Part shown: piece by piece, positions 16,188 to 28,100 of the stretch
How positions within the stretch are numbered: position 1 is the first letter of the stretch
Layout: each line of letters begins with the position of its first letter
Assembly: GCF_000507185.2 (NCBI RefSeq)
Contig: NZ_AYTM02000001.1
Coordinates: 62,001-126,000, forward strand
Reading direction: 5' to 3'
DNA length: 64,000 nt
Origin: Pseudomonas syringae KCTC 12500
GTDB lineage: Bacteria > Pseudomonadota > Gammaproteobacteria > Pseudomonadales > Pseudomonadaceae
Translations under genes and position numbers: made by a program
Notes under the pieces: model-generated
Told to the model about the DNA's origin: nothing
The model's input: the letters and a program-made list of their open reading frames with translations, nothing else
The model's database searches: none

Positions 16188-19100
16188 ACTTTATTCCCAT
16201 ATCATCAAATAACTTCTTATTAAAATCATGAACACCACTACGAGTCTCGTCGATTTTCGCTTGAGACCACCCTTCTCTTTTCCAAACAGGCATCCATGTA
16301 TCTAGATCCGCTTCAGCTGCTTTATATAGATCAGAGCCATCGGTAGCAATTTTTTCTTTGCTATTCCTACCACCAAATGTGCGAGACTCAACAATGTGAC
16401 TGCAGGTCTTAACAACTACACAATTAGTGTTATTTCGAAGCGCTTTTAACTCTGAATCGCTTAGCTCTACACCCTGCCTACGCAATGCATCTTTAACCGC
16501 AGCAAAGGACGGAATATGGTCTGGAGTCAAACCGTCTCCAACACTTCTTGGGGCGGTTTCCCCATATGTACCTACCTCACCCTCCTCAACCTTCGACGGC
16601 TTTTCATTGCGCCCGGAACTGCTTTCACTTTGCTTTAACGACACAGAGGTACGATCAGCTTTAGGTTTACGGCCTTGAACCACCCCTGTCAAGATGGCCG
16701 CCATAAATTGTCCGCCGCCTATCAACGAACCTTCAAAGCTATCCTTTTCGTTGAGAGCTATACCTTCGATGCTATCCGCTACCTGCTTGCCCAGCGCTCC
16801 GCTGTACTCCGCAATCTTCTGGTTCAGCGCCTCACCCAACGGCGTCTCGGAAACTGCGTTGAAAACCGCCAGTTGCACAAGACCTTTAGGCCCCTGCGCC
16901 ACTGCCACCAACACACTCACAGCCTCCTGCTGATCTGGATGCTCCTGGATGTATTGGTTAATCGAAGCCATTGATCGCAGTGTGTCTTGAGCAGCAGTAA
17001 GTTTTTCTGCATCACTCGCATTCACAGGAGTGGCAGGTAACTCGATTGATCCTGGGCTGTTAGCCTTGTTGTCCATCTGAAGCGTCTGATCAAGAACTTC
17101 GACCGATGTCAGGTCGATCCCGGCAAGGCGCGCAATTTCGGCCACGACCGTTTCCTGAAACGCAGGGTCGGCCATTGTCTTCATAGCCTGACTGCGCGTC
17201 ATCCCACCCTGAAGCAACGAGTCCAAGGTGTTTTCAGCAAAATCAGCCCCCATCAGACTGGCAGTACCCGCATCCATCTTGCGGCCCAAGGTGCTCTCGA
17301 TCTTGTTGACAGCACGGGTCAGACCACGGGAAGCCTCTTCATAGTTTTGCCTGGCAGTTTCGTTGAAAGTAAGGAGTTGGTTTGCCCACTGCTTGGCAGT
17401 GTCTACCGGCTGGCTAACCGCCTCCACCGAACTCTTCGTCACATACACATCAGTCCGGTGCTCGTCATCACGCGTGATCTCGTATGCCTTGTCGACATCA
17501 CGATTCAAGCCCGCTGTTGAGTCCTTACCCGCCGTATCACTGCGCACCACCACATCGCCTGCACCCACGGTGCCCCGGACGATCTGTTCACGATCCTTGT
17601 TGTAGTTCCAGCCCTCGACGCTCCAGCCGTTTTTCTGGTTGTCGCCTTTGCCTACCTGACTTGAGTCCTGCGTAGTGCTGCTGCCAGTGCCGTACGAACC
17701 CCCGACGTTCAGGTAGTAACCGTGCTCCTTGTCCTTGCCCGCGATGTCGCTGTAGCCCAGCGTGTTGGTGTCCAGCTTGAGGTTGCCGCTATCGGAAGCG
17801 ATCAATGCGCCGTCGAGCTGGGTGTGGTTCTCGGTGCGGATGTCGACCTTGTCTTTGGCCGTGATGCGGGTCTGTTCCTCGATCCAGTTCTTGGAGCCGT
17901 TGGTCTGACCGTACCCGACCGAGCCGCTGACGCTGCCGCCAAAGCCCACTACAACGGTCGCGCTGAGATCGAATTCCTTACCTTGTGCCTTGCCGGTATC
18001 TGGCAGGGAAGTGACATTGAGGTCGCGGCCTACGCGTCCGACCACGTCGTTGCCGCGCAGTGTTGCACCGGCAATGTTGGTGTCCTGGCCGCTGGTGAAA
18101 CCGAGGTGATTACCGGCGTACAGGTACGCTTCCTGCTGCTGTTTGCCTTCGCGCTCCAGGTCGCCTTTGCCGATGTTGACGCTGGCGTAAACGCCGATGC
18201 CTCCCGGACCGATGGCGATACCGGCTTCCCCTCCGCCATTTTTACGGGTGTTCTCGGTGGAGCTGTCGTTCTGGGCTGCCTTGATGTTGAGGGTGTTGCC
18301 GGCATTCAGATTGATGTTTCGCTCTGCCTGAGCCTGCGTGCCGATCAGGTTGAGGTCATTGCTGGCCTTGATGGTGACGTCACGACCTGCCTGCAACGTA
18401 GTAACGGTCGAGGCCTCCTGACTCTGATCACCTTTGGCGATGCCGCTGCTGCCACCCACGCCGAGTTTGAACCCGCCACTGCTGCTGCCGTGGATACCAC
18501 TCCAGCTTTTCTGCTCGCTGGTTTCCTGGCTGTAGCTGCCTTTGGCGGCATCAAGCGTGACATCCCGGCCTTTGATGTTGATGTCGCGGCCAGCCTGCAA
18601 TTGGCCGCCGCTGATCTGAACGTCGTTGCTCGCGGAGATGTTCAGGTTGTTGCCTGCGTCCAGCGTCGAGGCGCGGTTGGTCGTTTCGACCACTTGCTGG
18701 CTGGTGCCCTGCTTGCTGTTACCGAACTTTCCATCGCCCGTCGGGCCAGACAGGAACTGCGAGGTGCTGTCTACTGCCTTGAGCGTGCTCGATCCCTTGC
18801 TCGTGGCGTCCTCACCCTTGCCTGCGCCGCTGATGGCGTCCTTGGTGCTGCCATAGTTGTGATCAATGCTCGCACTCAGACCATTACGCGAATTTTCGCG
18901 CTGTTGCTCGACCGTCTGAGATTCACGCGCAGCATCAATCTTGATATTGCGCCCGGCGGTCAGATTGATGTCATTGAGCGCCTGAAGGTCAGAACCTACC
19001 TGGTTGATGTCGCGCTTGGCATTGACTGTAAGGTCTTCGCCTGCGCGTACCTGGCTGGCGGCAGCGCTCTGTTGCTCAAGGCGGTTCTTCTCCTTGGTGC

Positions 19101-22100
19101 GATCAACGCCTGCAAAGAAGGTCACGCCATTGGCGTTGGAGGACACGCCAATGCCCGACTGCCTGTTCTTCTCCCAGTCTTGGTTGGACTGGGTGCTCTG
19201 AGCGGCAAGAATGTTGACGTCCTGACCTGCGTTCAGACTGACATTCGCGCCTGCGTTGACGCCGCTGCCGACAATGTTGATGTCGCGCTCGGTCTGCAGA
19301 CTTAAATTGCCTGCAGCGTTGATCTGGCTGCCTACACTGGTGCTGCTCTGCGCTTGGCCGCCAGCTTCTTTAGCCGACGAGATGGACAGGAATCCGCCAG
19401 ACACTGAAAGACCGGTTTTCTTCTTGTACTCGTCGCTGTGGCTGGAGGCTTCATCGTTGGCCGAGAGTAGATTGATGTCGCCGGTTTTATCCACCAGACC
19501 GGCTCTGAGGTCCACATCATTGCCTGCATCAATGTTGCTGGCGCGCAGCGTGATGTCCTTGCCTGAAGCCACTACCACATCGTTGCCGGCACTCAGTTCA
19601 CTGGCGACTTGAGTAGCGCTGGTCTTCAGCTCGCTTTTTCCACTTTTGGACACGCCAAAAGAGCCGGATTTACTTTTCTGGCTGTAAGCACCCTGCTCAT
19701 CGACACCAGAGAGTACGGTCACATCGTTAGTGGCACCGAGAACCAAGTCATTGCCCGCCGAAAGACGGCTGCCAATGACACTGACATCATGCCCACCGTT
19801 GATGCTGACGCTGCCGTCAGCAGCTTTGGTGGTATTGATGGTGAGGTCTTGCCCTGCATTGATGACCGACGCAACGTTGCTGCTGTCGTAGCTTTCCTGC
19901 TGTTTGCTGCTACTGCGTCCGAACGAACCTTTGCTCTTTTTGGCATAGAAGTACGAGCTTTCGTCCTGAGCTGATGCAATGGTCAAATCTTGCGCAGCAT
20001 CAAGCGCAATGTTGCTCCCGGCATTGATGCGGCTGGCGATGATGTCGAGATTCTGCCCGGCCTGCAAAGCCACACTGCCGCCCGCTTTCAGGTCCGCAGA
20101 CACTTGGCTGACATGATCTTCCTGCTCGGTCACCTTCTTGCTTTTGCCGTAGGAATGCTGTTCATCAGCCGCCGAGGACAGGGTCAGGTTTTCCGTCGCG
20201 GCCATCGCGATGTCGCGCTTGGCGTCGATGCTGCTGGCGATGACGTTGATGTCGCGGCCGGCCTGGGCCGTCAGGTCGCGTCCGGCGCTGACCGTGGAGC
20301 CCAGTTGCGTGATGCTGGAGTTACTGGAGTTCGCACCGCGTGTCTGGCCGTTCTCGGTCTGGGCCGAGTCGATAGCGACGTCACGGCCCGCAGCGATGCT
20401 CAAGTCACGACCAGCCTGCAACACGCCGCCGGTGTTTTTCACGTCACGACCCGCTTGCAGGGACATGTCGTTAGCCGCTTCGATACGTGCCGCGCTGTCA
20501 GCGAAGTCCTGACGCCAGGTCGCGTCGCCTGACGCGCTCTGATGGCTGGTCACCGTGCGTTCGTTGATGACATCGCCGCGCAGGGCGGTCAATGTCACAT
20601 CACGTCCGGCGATAATGCCCCCGGACTTGTTGATCAGGTCGTTACCTGCCAGCAGGTCCAGACGGTTGCCAGCTTCTATCAGGCCGCTGTTGACCAGATC
20701 ATTTCCAGCAGCAGCCGACAGGTTATTGGCCGCTCGCAAGGTGCCGACGTTGTCGAGGTTTTGCCCCGCGATCAGCGAGACGTCGTTACCGGCAATCAAT
20801 GCACCGGTCGGGCCAAGGCGATTGTCGGCCTGAGCCATATACAGCACCGGCACCAGCACTTTTTCGCCATTCACTTCATGCTCTTCGAGCCAGACGATGT
20901 CATGGGTCAGCGCTGCGACTTGTTGTGAGTTCAGCGATACGCCGACCGCCAGGTTCAGCTGCTGCTTGCTGGCGATGGCGTTGTTCATCAGGTACTTGAA
21001 CTGGGCCTCGTTGAAGGTTTGTCCATCGATGAACGCCTGACCGGTGCGGGCCACGACTGCTTGCTGAACGAGGCGTTGCTCATACAAGCCATCGCCCAGG
21101 CGCTTGGCACTGACTTCGGGGTCGTAGCCCAGGCCTGCGAGCAGGTAATCCGAACTCATGAACTGCTTGAGGTCAGTAAGGACCGGGTTGGTTTCGATCA
21201 GGTATTTTTGCGGTTTGGAAACGAAGTTGCTGCTGGGCAGGCCTTCCACTCGGGTCACCGTTTGCGCTGCCGCCGAAACGAGCGGCGTAATAGCGCTGGC
21301 CTGCGCCACTGTGGCGGGCTGAGTGATAGCGGTTGAAGCAGGCGTGGTCGTGACAGGGTTTAGAACAGCAGCAGTGACAGGACTGACCGGAGCAGCCACA
21401 GCGCTGCGAACCGGTGCAATGACCGTTCCGCCTTGAGCACTTACAACCACCTGGGTGACTGCAGCAGTCGCGCCTGACTGGGCACCGGTCGTAGCCTGAT
21501 TGACAACGCTGACCAAGCTACCTTGCGTACCATTTACAATCTGACCGGCTTTGTTGACCTGGGTGCCCTGCATCATTCCAGCGTTTTCCGCGGCCGAGTT
21601 ACCGGAAGAAATGGCGGTGATAGCCGCAACACCTGCCGTCGATCCTGCATTCTGGACAGGCAACAATACGCCGCTGCCCTGATTGCCCGTCGCAATGCCG
21701 GTCACGCTGTCGACGCTGGTGACACCTGCGGAATCAGAGGTATGGCTTGGCAGCACTAGCCCACCAATAGGTGCGGCACCTGGAGCGCTGGTATCAAAAG
21801 CAGTTGCATTGGCGCTTACGCCTGCGCTTTGCCGTGTGACGGAAGCAAGCTGGCGGGTGGCGTTGGATATCTGGCCCACCGAGCCAATCTGGATGGTGCT
21901 TGCCTGTGCGTCTGAAACGGTGTGCTCTCGTTGCGCGACGGACACCGCTGCGCTGCCCATTGTCCAGCTTTGCGGCAGGCCTACAGGTTGAGCGACAGTG
22001 GCTGCGGTGCCGGTCTGGCCACTCAGGCGGAACAGGCCGTTCTGCCCGGTCGGCAGGCTGAAGCCTGGCAGGCTCAAAGGATTGACTTGTTGTTGGGCCA

Positions 22101-25100
22101 GGTCTGGCGGCAGTTGCTGATTGACAGTAATGCGTGTGGAGAATTGACTGCCCGGCGCATTGGTGTCAGTGCGAGAACCGCCGCTCACGTAGCTGTAACC
22201 AGCGCGTACGACGTTGTTGCCGATGTTCTTGCTCGCGTTGACGTTTACCGCGCCGCCGGCCTGGATAATGGCGGCATAGCTCTGGTCGCCGGTTGACAGC
22301 TGAGTGACCTTGCGGAACTCAGGCATCTCTGTCTCGGTGATGGCGATGAAGTCCGCCATTGCCGGTTCCAGGCCGCTGAGGTTGTTGGCGTTATAACCGC
22401 TGCTGGTAAACCAGTACTTTTCAGTGAAGTCGCTTGCGGCGTTGGTCCAGGCCCCGGCGTTGCTAGTACGGGCGCTGCGGTACACGCGCACTGTTTCGGT
22501 GTCGCTGGCCTCTATGCCGGTGTTGTTCAGGTTGTTCAGCGTAGCGTTGAGGTTACCGCTGGTGACGATGGTGCTGCTTTGGTTGAACAGATCACCGCCG
22601 TTGATGTTCAGATTACCGCCAGCGGTAATGCCGGACGCAGCACTGGCTGCGGTCACTTCAAGCTTTTCACGCTGGGTTATTTCCCAGGTATGAGTTGCTT
22701 TGCCACTGCCGCAGTCGTTGTTATAAAACTCGCGATTGCACGCCCCCTCATCAATCCTGGCGGTATAGATACCGCCATTGCTGGTCGTCAACAGGGCGCG
22801 GACGTTTTGTATTGTGCTCGCCGCGAGGCTCATGCTGCCGTCGCTTTGTATCGACGCAGAACTGTTGACGATGCTGTCGGCAAGCGCGCCTTGCCCGTTA
22901 CGGTCAATCGTGAGATTGCCCAGGCTGTAGATGTTGGCGTAGCTGTTGTTCAGCGAACTGACACGCAGGCTCATGTTGTTGCCACTGAAGATCAGCCCAC
23001 GGTCATTGACCAGCGAGCCGGTGGTCACAGTCAACGCCTGACCGCTGCCCAGCGTGCCTTGGTTGTTGATGCTCCCCGCGTTGATGGTCAGATTAGTCGC
23101 CGAGGTCAGGCGACCGGCATTGTTCAGTTGCCCCCCCATGGTCACCGAGGTTTCACCGCCGCCGGATATGGTCGAAGCGGCGCTCAGGTTCACTTGTGCC
23201 GCACTCAGTCCGAGCGTTCCTAGGCTGCTGAGACGGCCATTGCCGCCGTATGTACCGCCGAGGTTGAGGCTTAGCGAGCCGTCACTGGCGATCAATCCAT
23301 CGTTATTCCAATTGCCACCATTACCCACGAGGCTGGTCGACGCCAGCAATTGCCCGCCCGCCGTCTGATTCAAGGTTCCGACATTCACCGTCAATCGCCC
23401 GGCCTGAATCACGCTGCTGTTGGTCCAGCTATCAGCACTCAGTGTCAAACCACCGCGGGTAACAATGCTGCCGCCAGCACTGGTCAGGTTGGCCGTAGAA
23501 ATATCAAACGTGCCATTACCCGTATGCAACAACGACCCGCCGCCATTGAGAAAGCTGCCCGCATTGAGGATCAGGTCGCTGTTGGCGCTTTCCAAGGTGC
23601 CGTTGCGGTTGTCGAACAGGTTGCCGATCTGGAAGTTTGTGGCGCCGCCTCCGCCCAGCGCGCGCAGTTGCCCGGTCTGGTTGTCCAGACTGGCAGCGGT
23701 CACGGCCAGGGTGCTGTCGCTTTCGATGATGCCGAAGCGGTTGTTCAGCGCGCCGCTCAGGTTCAGTTCGACCTGGCCGCCAGCGATCTGGCCGTCGTTG
23801 TCGCCACTGTTGTCGAAGTTGCCACCGTTGACCCGCACCAGGCCTTTGGCGTACAGGCCGCCATTGCGGTTGTCGAAGCCGGGGGTAGTGATCAGCGCTT
23901 CGCCGCCGCGCGCGGAGACTCGGCCGCCGTAGTTGTCGAAGCCGCCCAGCGCGGTCAGGTTGAGGCGCTGCGCCTGGATGACGCCACCCTGGCGGTTGGC
24001 GTCATAGCCATTTTTCAGCACGCCGGCCAGTTTCGCGGTGAACAGACCTTGCAGGCTGGACAGCACTCCGCCCTGACTGTAGAGGTTGGCGCCGCTCAGG
24101 TTCAGGTCACCGTTCTGCGCGATGATCCGACCATTCTGGTTGTCGACGGTACCCGCGACATCGACGCTCAGTGCGCCGACGCTCTGTACCGCGCCGCGAA
24201 CGTTGGACAGGCTCGCTGCATTCAAATGTGCATCGGCGCTCTGGCTATAGATCAAGCCATCGGCATCGTTGAGGACACTGCCACCCGCGACGACTGTCAG
24301 TGTGTTGTTGGCAGCAACAGTGCCGCGGTTACGGTTGTCCAGTTGCCCGGACGTATTGAGGGTCATCAGGCTCTGGCTGATCAGTTGCCCGGCCTGGTTG
24401 TTGATCGCGGTACTGCGCCGCAACAGCAGGTTACCGCCGCTGGCCAGCTTGCCGCTGGTGTTGGTCAGGCTGCCCAGCAGGTCGAGTGTCATCTCGCCCT
24501 TGCTGCTCAGATTACCGGCGCTGTTGTCGAGGCTGCTGCCTTCGAAGTTGAAACCCTGCTGGGCCGTCAGGTTACCGGCCGCGTTGTTCAGGGCATTGGC
24601 TTTGATGGTCATCCCGGCACCACTGTCGATCAGGCCGTTCTGGCTGTTGTTCAGCAGGCCGGCTACGGTCAGCGTCTGACCGGCGCCGCTGGAGAGGATG
24701 CCGCCGCTGTTGTCGAGGCTGTCAGCGGTTACGCTCAGTGTGTTCTGGCTGACCAACGCACCGTTGCTGCCGTTGAGCAATTCACCGGCCAGGGTTGTAA
24801 AGAGGTTACCGCTGCGGCTGGACAAGGTGCCGTTGTTGCGGTTGTCGAGGCGGTTACCGGAGACGTTCAGACCCTGCCAGCCGGAAATCAGGCCGTTCTG
24901 ATTGAGCAGGTTGGTCGCGGTGACTGTCAGCACGTTGCTGCTGATCAGCTTGCCGCTACTGTTATTGAGGGTGCGGCCATCGAACCTGAAACTCTGCGCG
25001 CTGGAGACCTCCCCAGACTGGTTATTCAGGTCGCGAATGCGGTTAAGGGTCAGCGAACCGTCTGCCGTGATCAAACCGCCGAGGTTGTTGAGGTCGTTGC

Positions 25101-28100
25101 CTTGCATGTCGATGGACAGACCGGCATCACCCATCACGCGTCCGCCGTTGAGCGACAGTGCGTTGAGGACCAGGGTCATGTCACGTGTGGCCGACACTTC
25201 GCCGCCGTTGCCGGAATCGAGACTGCCGGCAGTCAGGTTCAGGGTGCCGGTGCTGTTGATCAGGCCCTTCGCGGTGTTGTTGATCGATGTAGCGTTGAGG
25301 ATCAGGCTGGTGCCGCCCCACACCTGACCGCTCTGGTTATCGAGGCTGGCCGCGCCCACCTTGAGCGCCTGAGTAGCATTGATCAGGCCTCTGTCGCGGT
25401 TAGTCAGCGCACCGGTGACGGTGAGGTCCAGGTTGTTACGACTGGTCAGCGTACCGCCCGTGTTATCGAGGGTATTGGCAGTGGCGTCGACACCGGCGGC
25501 GGCGATCATGCCTTTGACGTTGGTCAGCGCACGGGCGATGCGCAGGGTCAGCAGTTGATTGCTGAGCAGTTTGCCGCCGCTGTTATCCAGTTGCTGGGCG
25601 TTGAGGGTAAATGCCTGGGCGCTGGAGATTTCACCGTTCTGGTTCAGTACCTCGTTGACGTTTTTCAGCAGCAGTGCGCCCGGCGCGTTGATCAAACCGC
25701 CCTGGTTATCCAGTTGGCCGTTGTTCAGGTCCAGGCTCAAGGAAGTGTTGCTGAACAGACTGCCGCCCTGCTGACTCAGGCGGCTGACACTAGCGGTCAG
25801 TGCCTGGCTGCTGCCGATGCTGCCACCAGCGCTGTTGGTCAGTCGTGCGGTCGTCAGGTCCAGGCGATTGCTACTGCTGACGCGACCGTTCTGGCTGTTG
25901 TCGAAATCCCCGGTCCTCAGCGTCAGCAGGCCTTTGCCGCTGATATTGCCTTTCTGGCTGTTATCAAGACTGGCACTTTTCAGGTCCAGTACGCCGTCGG
26001 TCAAAAGCTTGCCGCCCTGGTTGCTGATTGCCCCGCTGCTGTCGAGGGTCAGTTTTCCAGCGCTGGAAATGCTGCCTGCGGTATTGGTCAGACTGCTGGT
26101 CTTTACCGTCAGGACATCTTCGTTGCTGATCAGGCCTTGAGTGTTATCGAGTGCTGCAGACAGGTCGATACCCAAGGCTTTGAGGGCACTGAGCGCACCA
26201 CCGGTGTTGTCCAGTGTGCTACCGACCAGCGTCAAGCCGCCTTGGCTGGAGAGCAGACCGTTCGTTCGGTTGGTGATCTGCGCAACGTTCAGATTCAAGG
26301 CTTTCTGCGCCAGCACCTGACCGCTGTCGCTGTTGTTCAGTTGCTGGCCGGTCAGGGTCATCTCATCCTGACTGGACAGTTCACCGCCACGGTTATCGAT
26401 GCTGGTGACATTGATATCGAGGGCTTGGGTTGCGCCGATGAAACCGTTCTGACGGTTGTCCAGCGCGTCGCCACGCAAGGTCAATGTGCCTTGGGCAAGC
26501 ATCTGGCCGTTCTGCTGTAGAAGGCTGCCGATCCGTGCGTTGAGGTTCTGTTTGCTGGCGATCTGGCCGAGGCGGTTGTCCACGGTCGCGGCGTTCAGCG
26601 TCATGTCAGCGTCGCCGACCAGCGTGCCCTTGACGTTGGTCAGGGCGGTATTGACCATCAAGTCCAGAGCTGCGCGGCTGCTGATCAAGCCTTCGGTGTT
26701 GTCCAGGCTGTCGCTGCGAGTGTTCAGCGCGGCAGCGGAAATCGTACCTTTGACGTTGCTCAGCGCCTTGTTGACGATCAGCGTCAGGGCCTGACTGCTG
26801 AGCAGTTTGCCGCCACTGTTATCGAGGCTGTCGACGTTCAGGGTGAAGGCCTGTGTACTGGAAATTTCGCCGTTCTGGTTGGCCACGCCGTTGAGATTCT
26901 TCAGCAGCAACACGCCCGGGGCGTTGATCAGACCGCCCTGATTGTTCAACTGGCCGTTGTTCAGATCGAGGCTCAGCGAGGTGTTGCTGAACAGCTCACC
27001 ACCCTGCTGGTCGAGGCTGGTCACGCTGGCCGTCAACGCCAGCGCACTGGCAATACGTCCGGCGCTCTGGTTGATGACCTTGCCTGCCGTCAATCGCAGG
27101 GTATCGCTGCTGGTCAGGCGACCGCCCTGGCTGTTGTCGAACGTGCCGGTGGTGACCTGCGTGGCGCCCTTGCCAGCCAGTTTGCCCGCCTGACTGTTGT
27201 TCAGGCTGGCGCTGGTCAGTGTCAGCGTGGCGTCGGTAGTAACGGAGCCCGCCTGGTTCTCCAGAGCGCCGGTGGTGGTGACGCTCAAGGCATCGGCACT
27301 GGACAGGCTGCCCGAAGCGTTTTGCAGGGAAGCAGCGCTGACCGTCATGGCCGACTCACTGCTGAGCAGGCCGCCAGTGTTGTCCAGCGCGCCAGACAGG
27401 CTGATGTTCAGATCCTTCTGGCTCGCCAGCGTACCGCCTGCGTTATCCAGGCGTGTACCGTCGAGACGCAGGGTGTTACCGAACAACAGGCCTTTATTCA
27501 GGTTGATCACGCGCGCCACGGTCAGCCCCAGCGCCGTACCGGCCAGGACCTTGCCGCCGTTGCTGTTGTCCAGCGTCTGACCAATGATGTCCACACCGAT
27601 CTGGCTGGACAGTTCACCGGCCTTGTTGTCGATATCGGCAACATCGATTTTCAGCGCTTTTGTAGAGCCCACCAGGCCGCCCGACCGGTTGTCGAGGGTT
27701 TTGCCGATCAGGGTCAGATTGCCCTGCGCAACCAGCTCGCCGCCCTGCTGGGTCAGACTGCCGATATTGGCGACCATGTCTGCCTGGCTGGCGATACGAC
27801 CGCTGCCGTTGGCAACGCTGTCGACCTGCAACTGCATCAGGCCAGCGGCGTTGAGCAGACCGTTCTGGTTGTCCAGACGCGTGCCGACCAGTTCAAGACC
27901 GGCATTGCTGTTGATCAGGCCTTTTTGCGTGGTGCTCAGGCCGGTCTGGCTATTGTCGAGGGCATCGACGAACAGCTGCAGGCCTTTTTCGGCACGAATC
28001 GAACCGCCACGGTTATCGACGCTGTCGCTATGCACGATCAACAGGTTCTGCGCGGCAATACGGCCGCCACGGTTATCCAGCGTCTTGCTCGAAAGGTCCA

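Noticed and set aside
23350..26520. Long plus-strand frame (1,056 codons) opposite cdiA, and similar ones at 29002-30960 and 17722-19305
   Set aside because: They are antisense shadows of the repetitive, GC-biased cdiA frame: their sequence is low-complexity Val/Gln/Ala-rich, with no domain or ribosome site.
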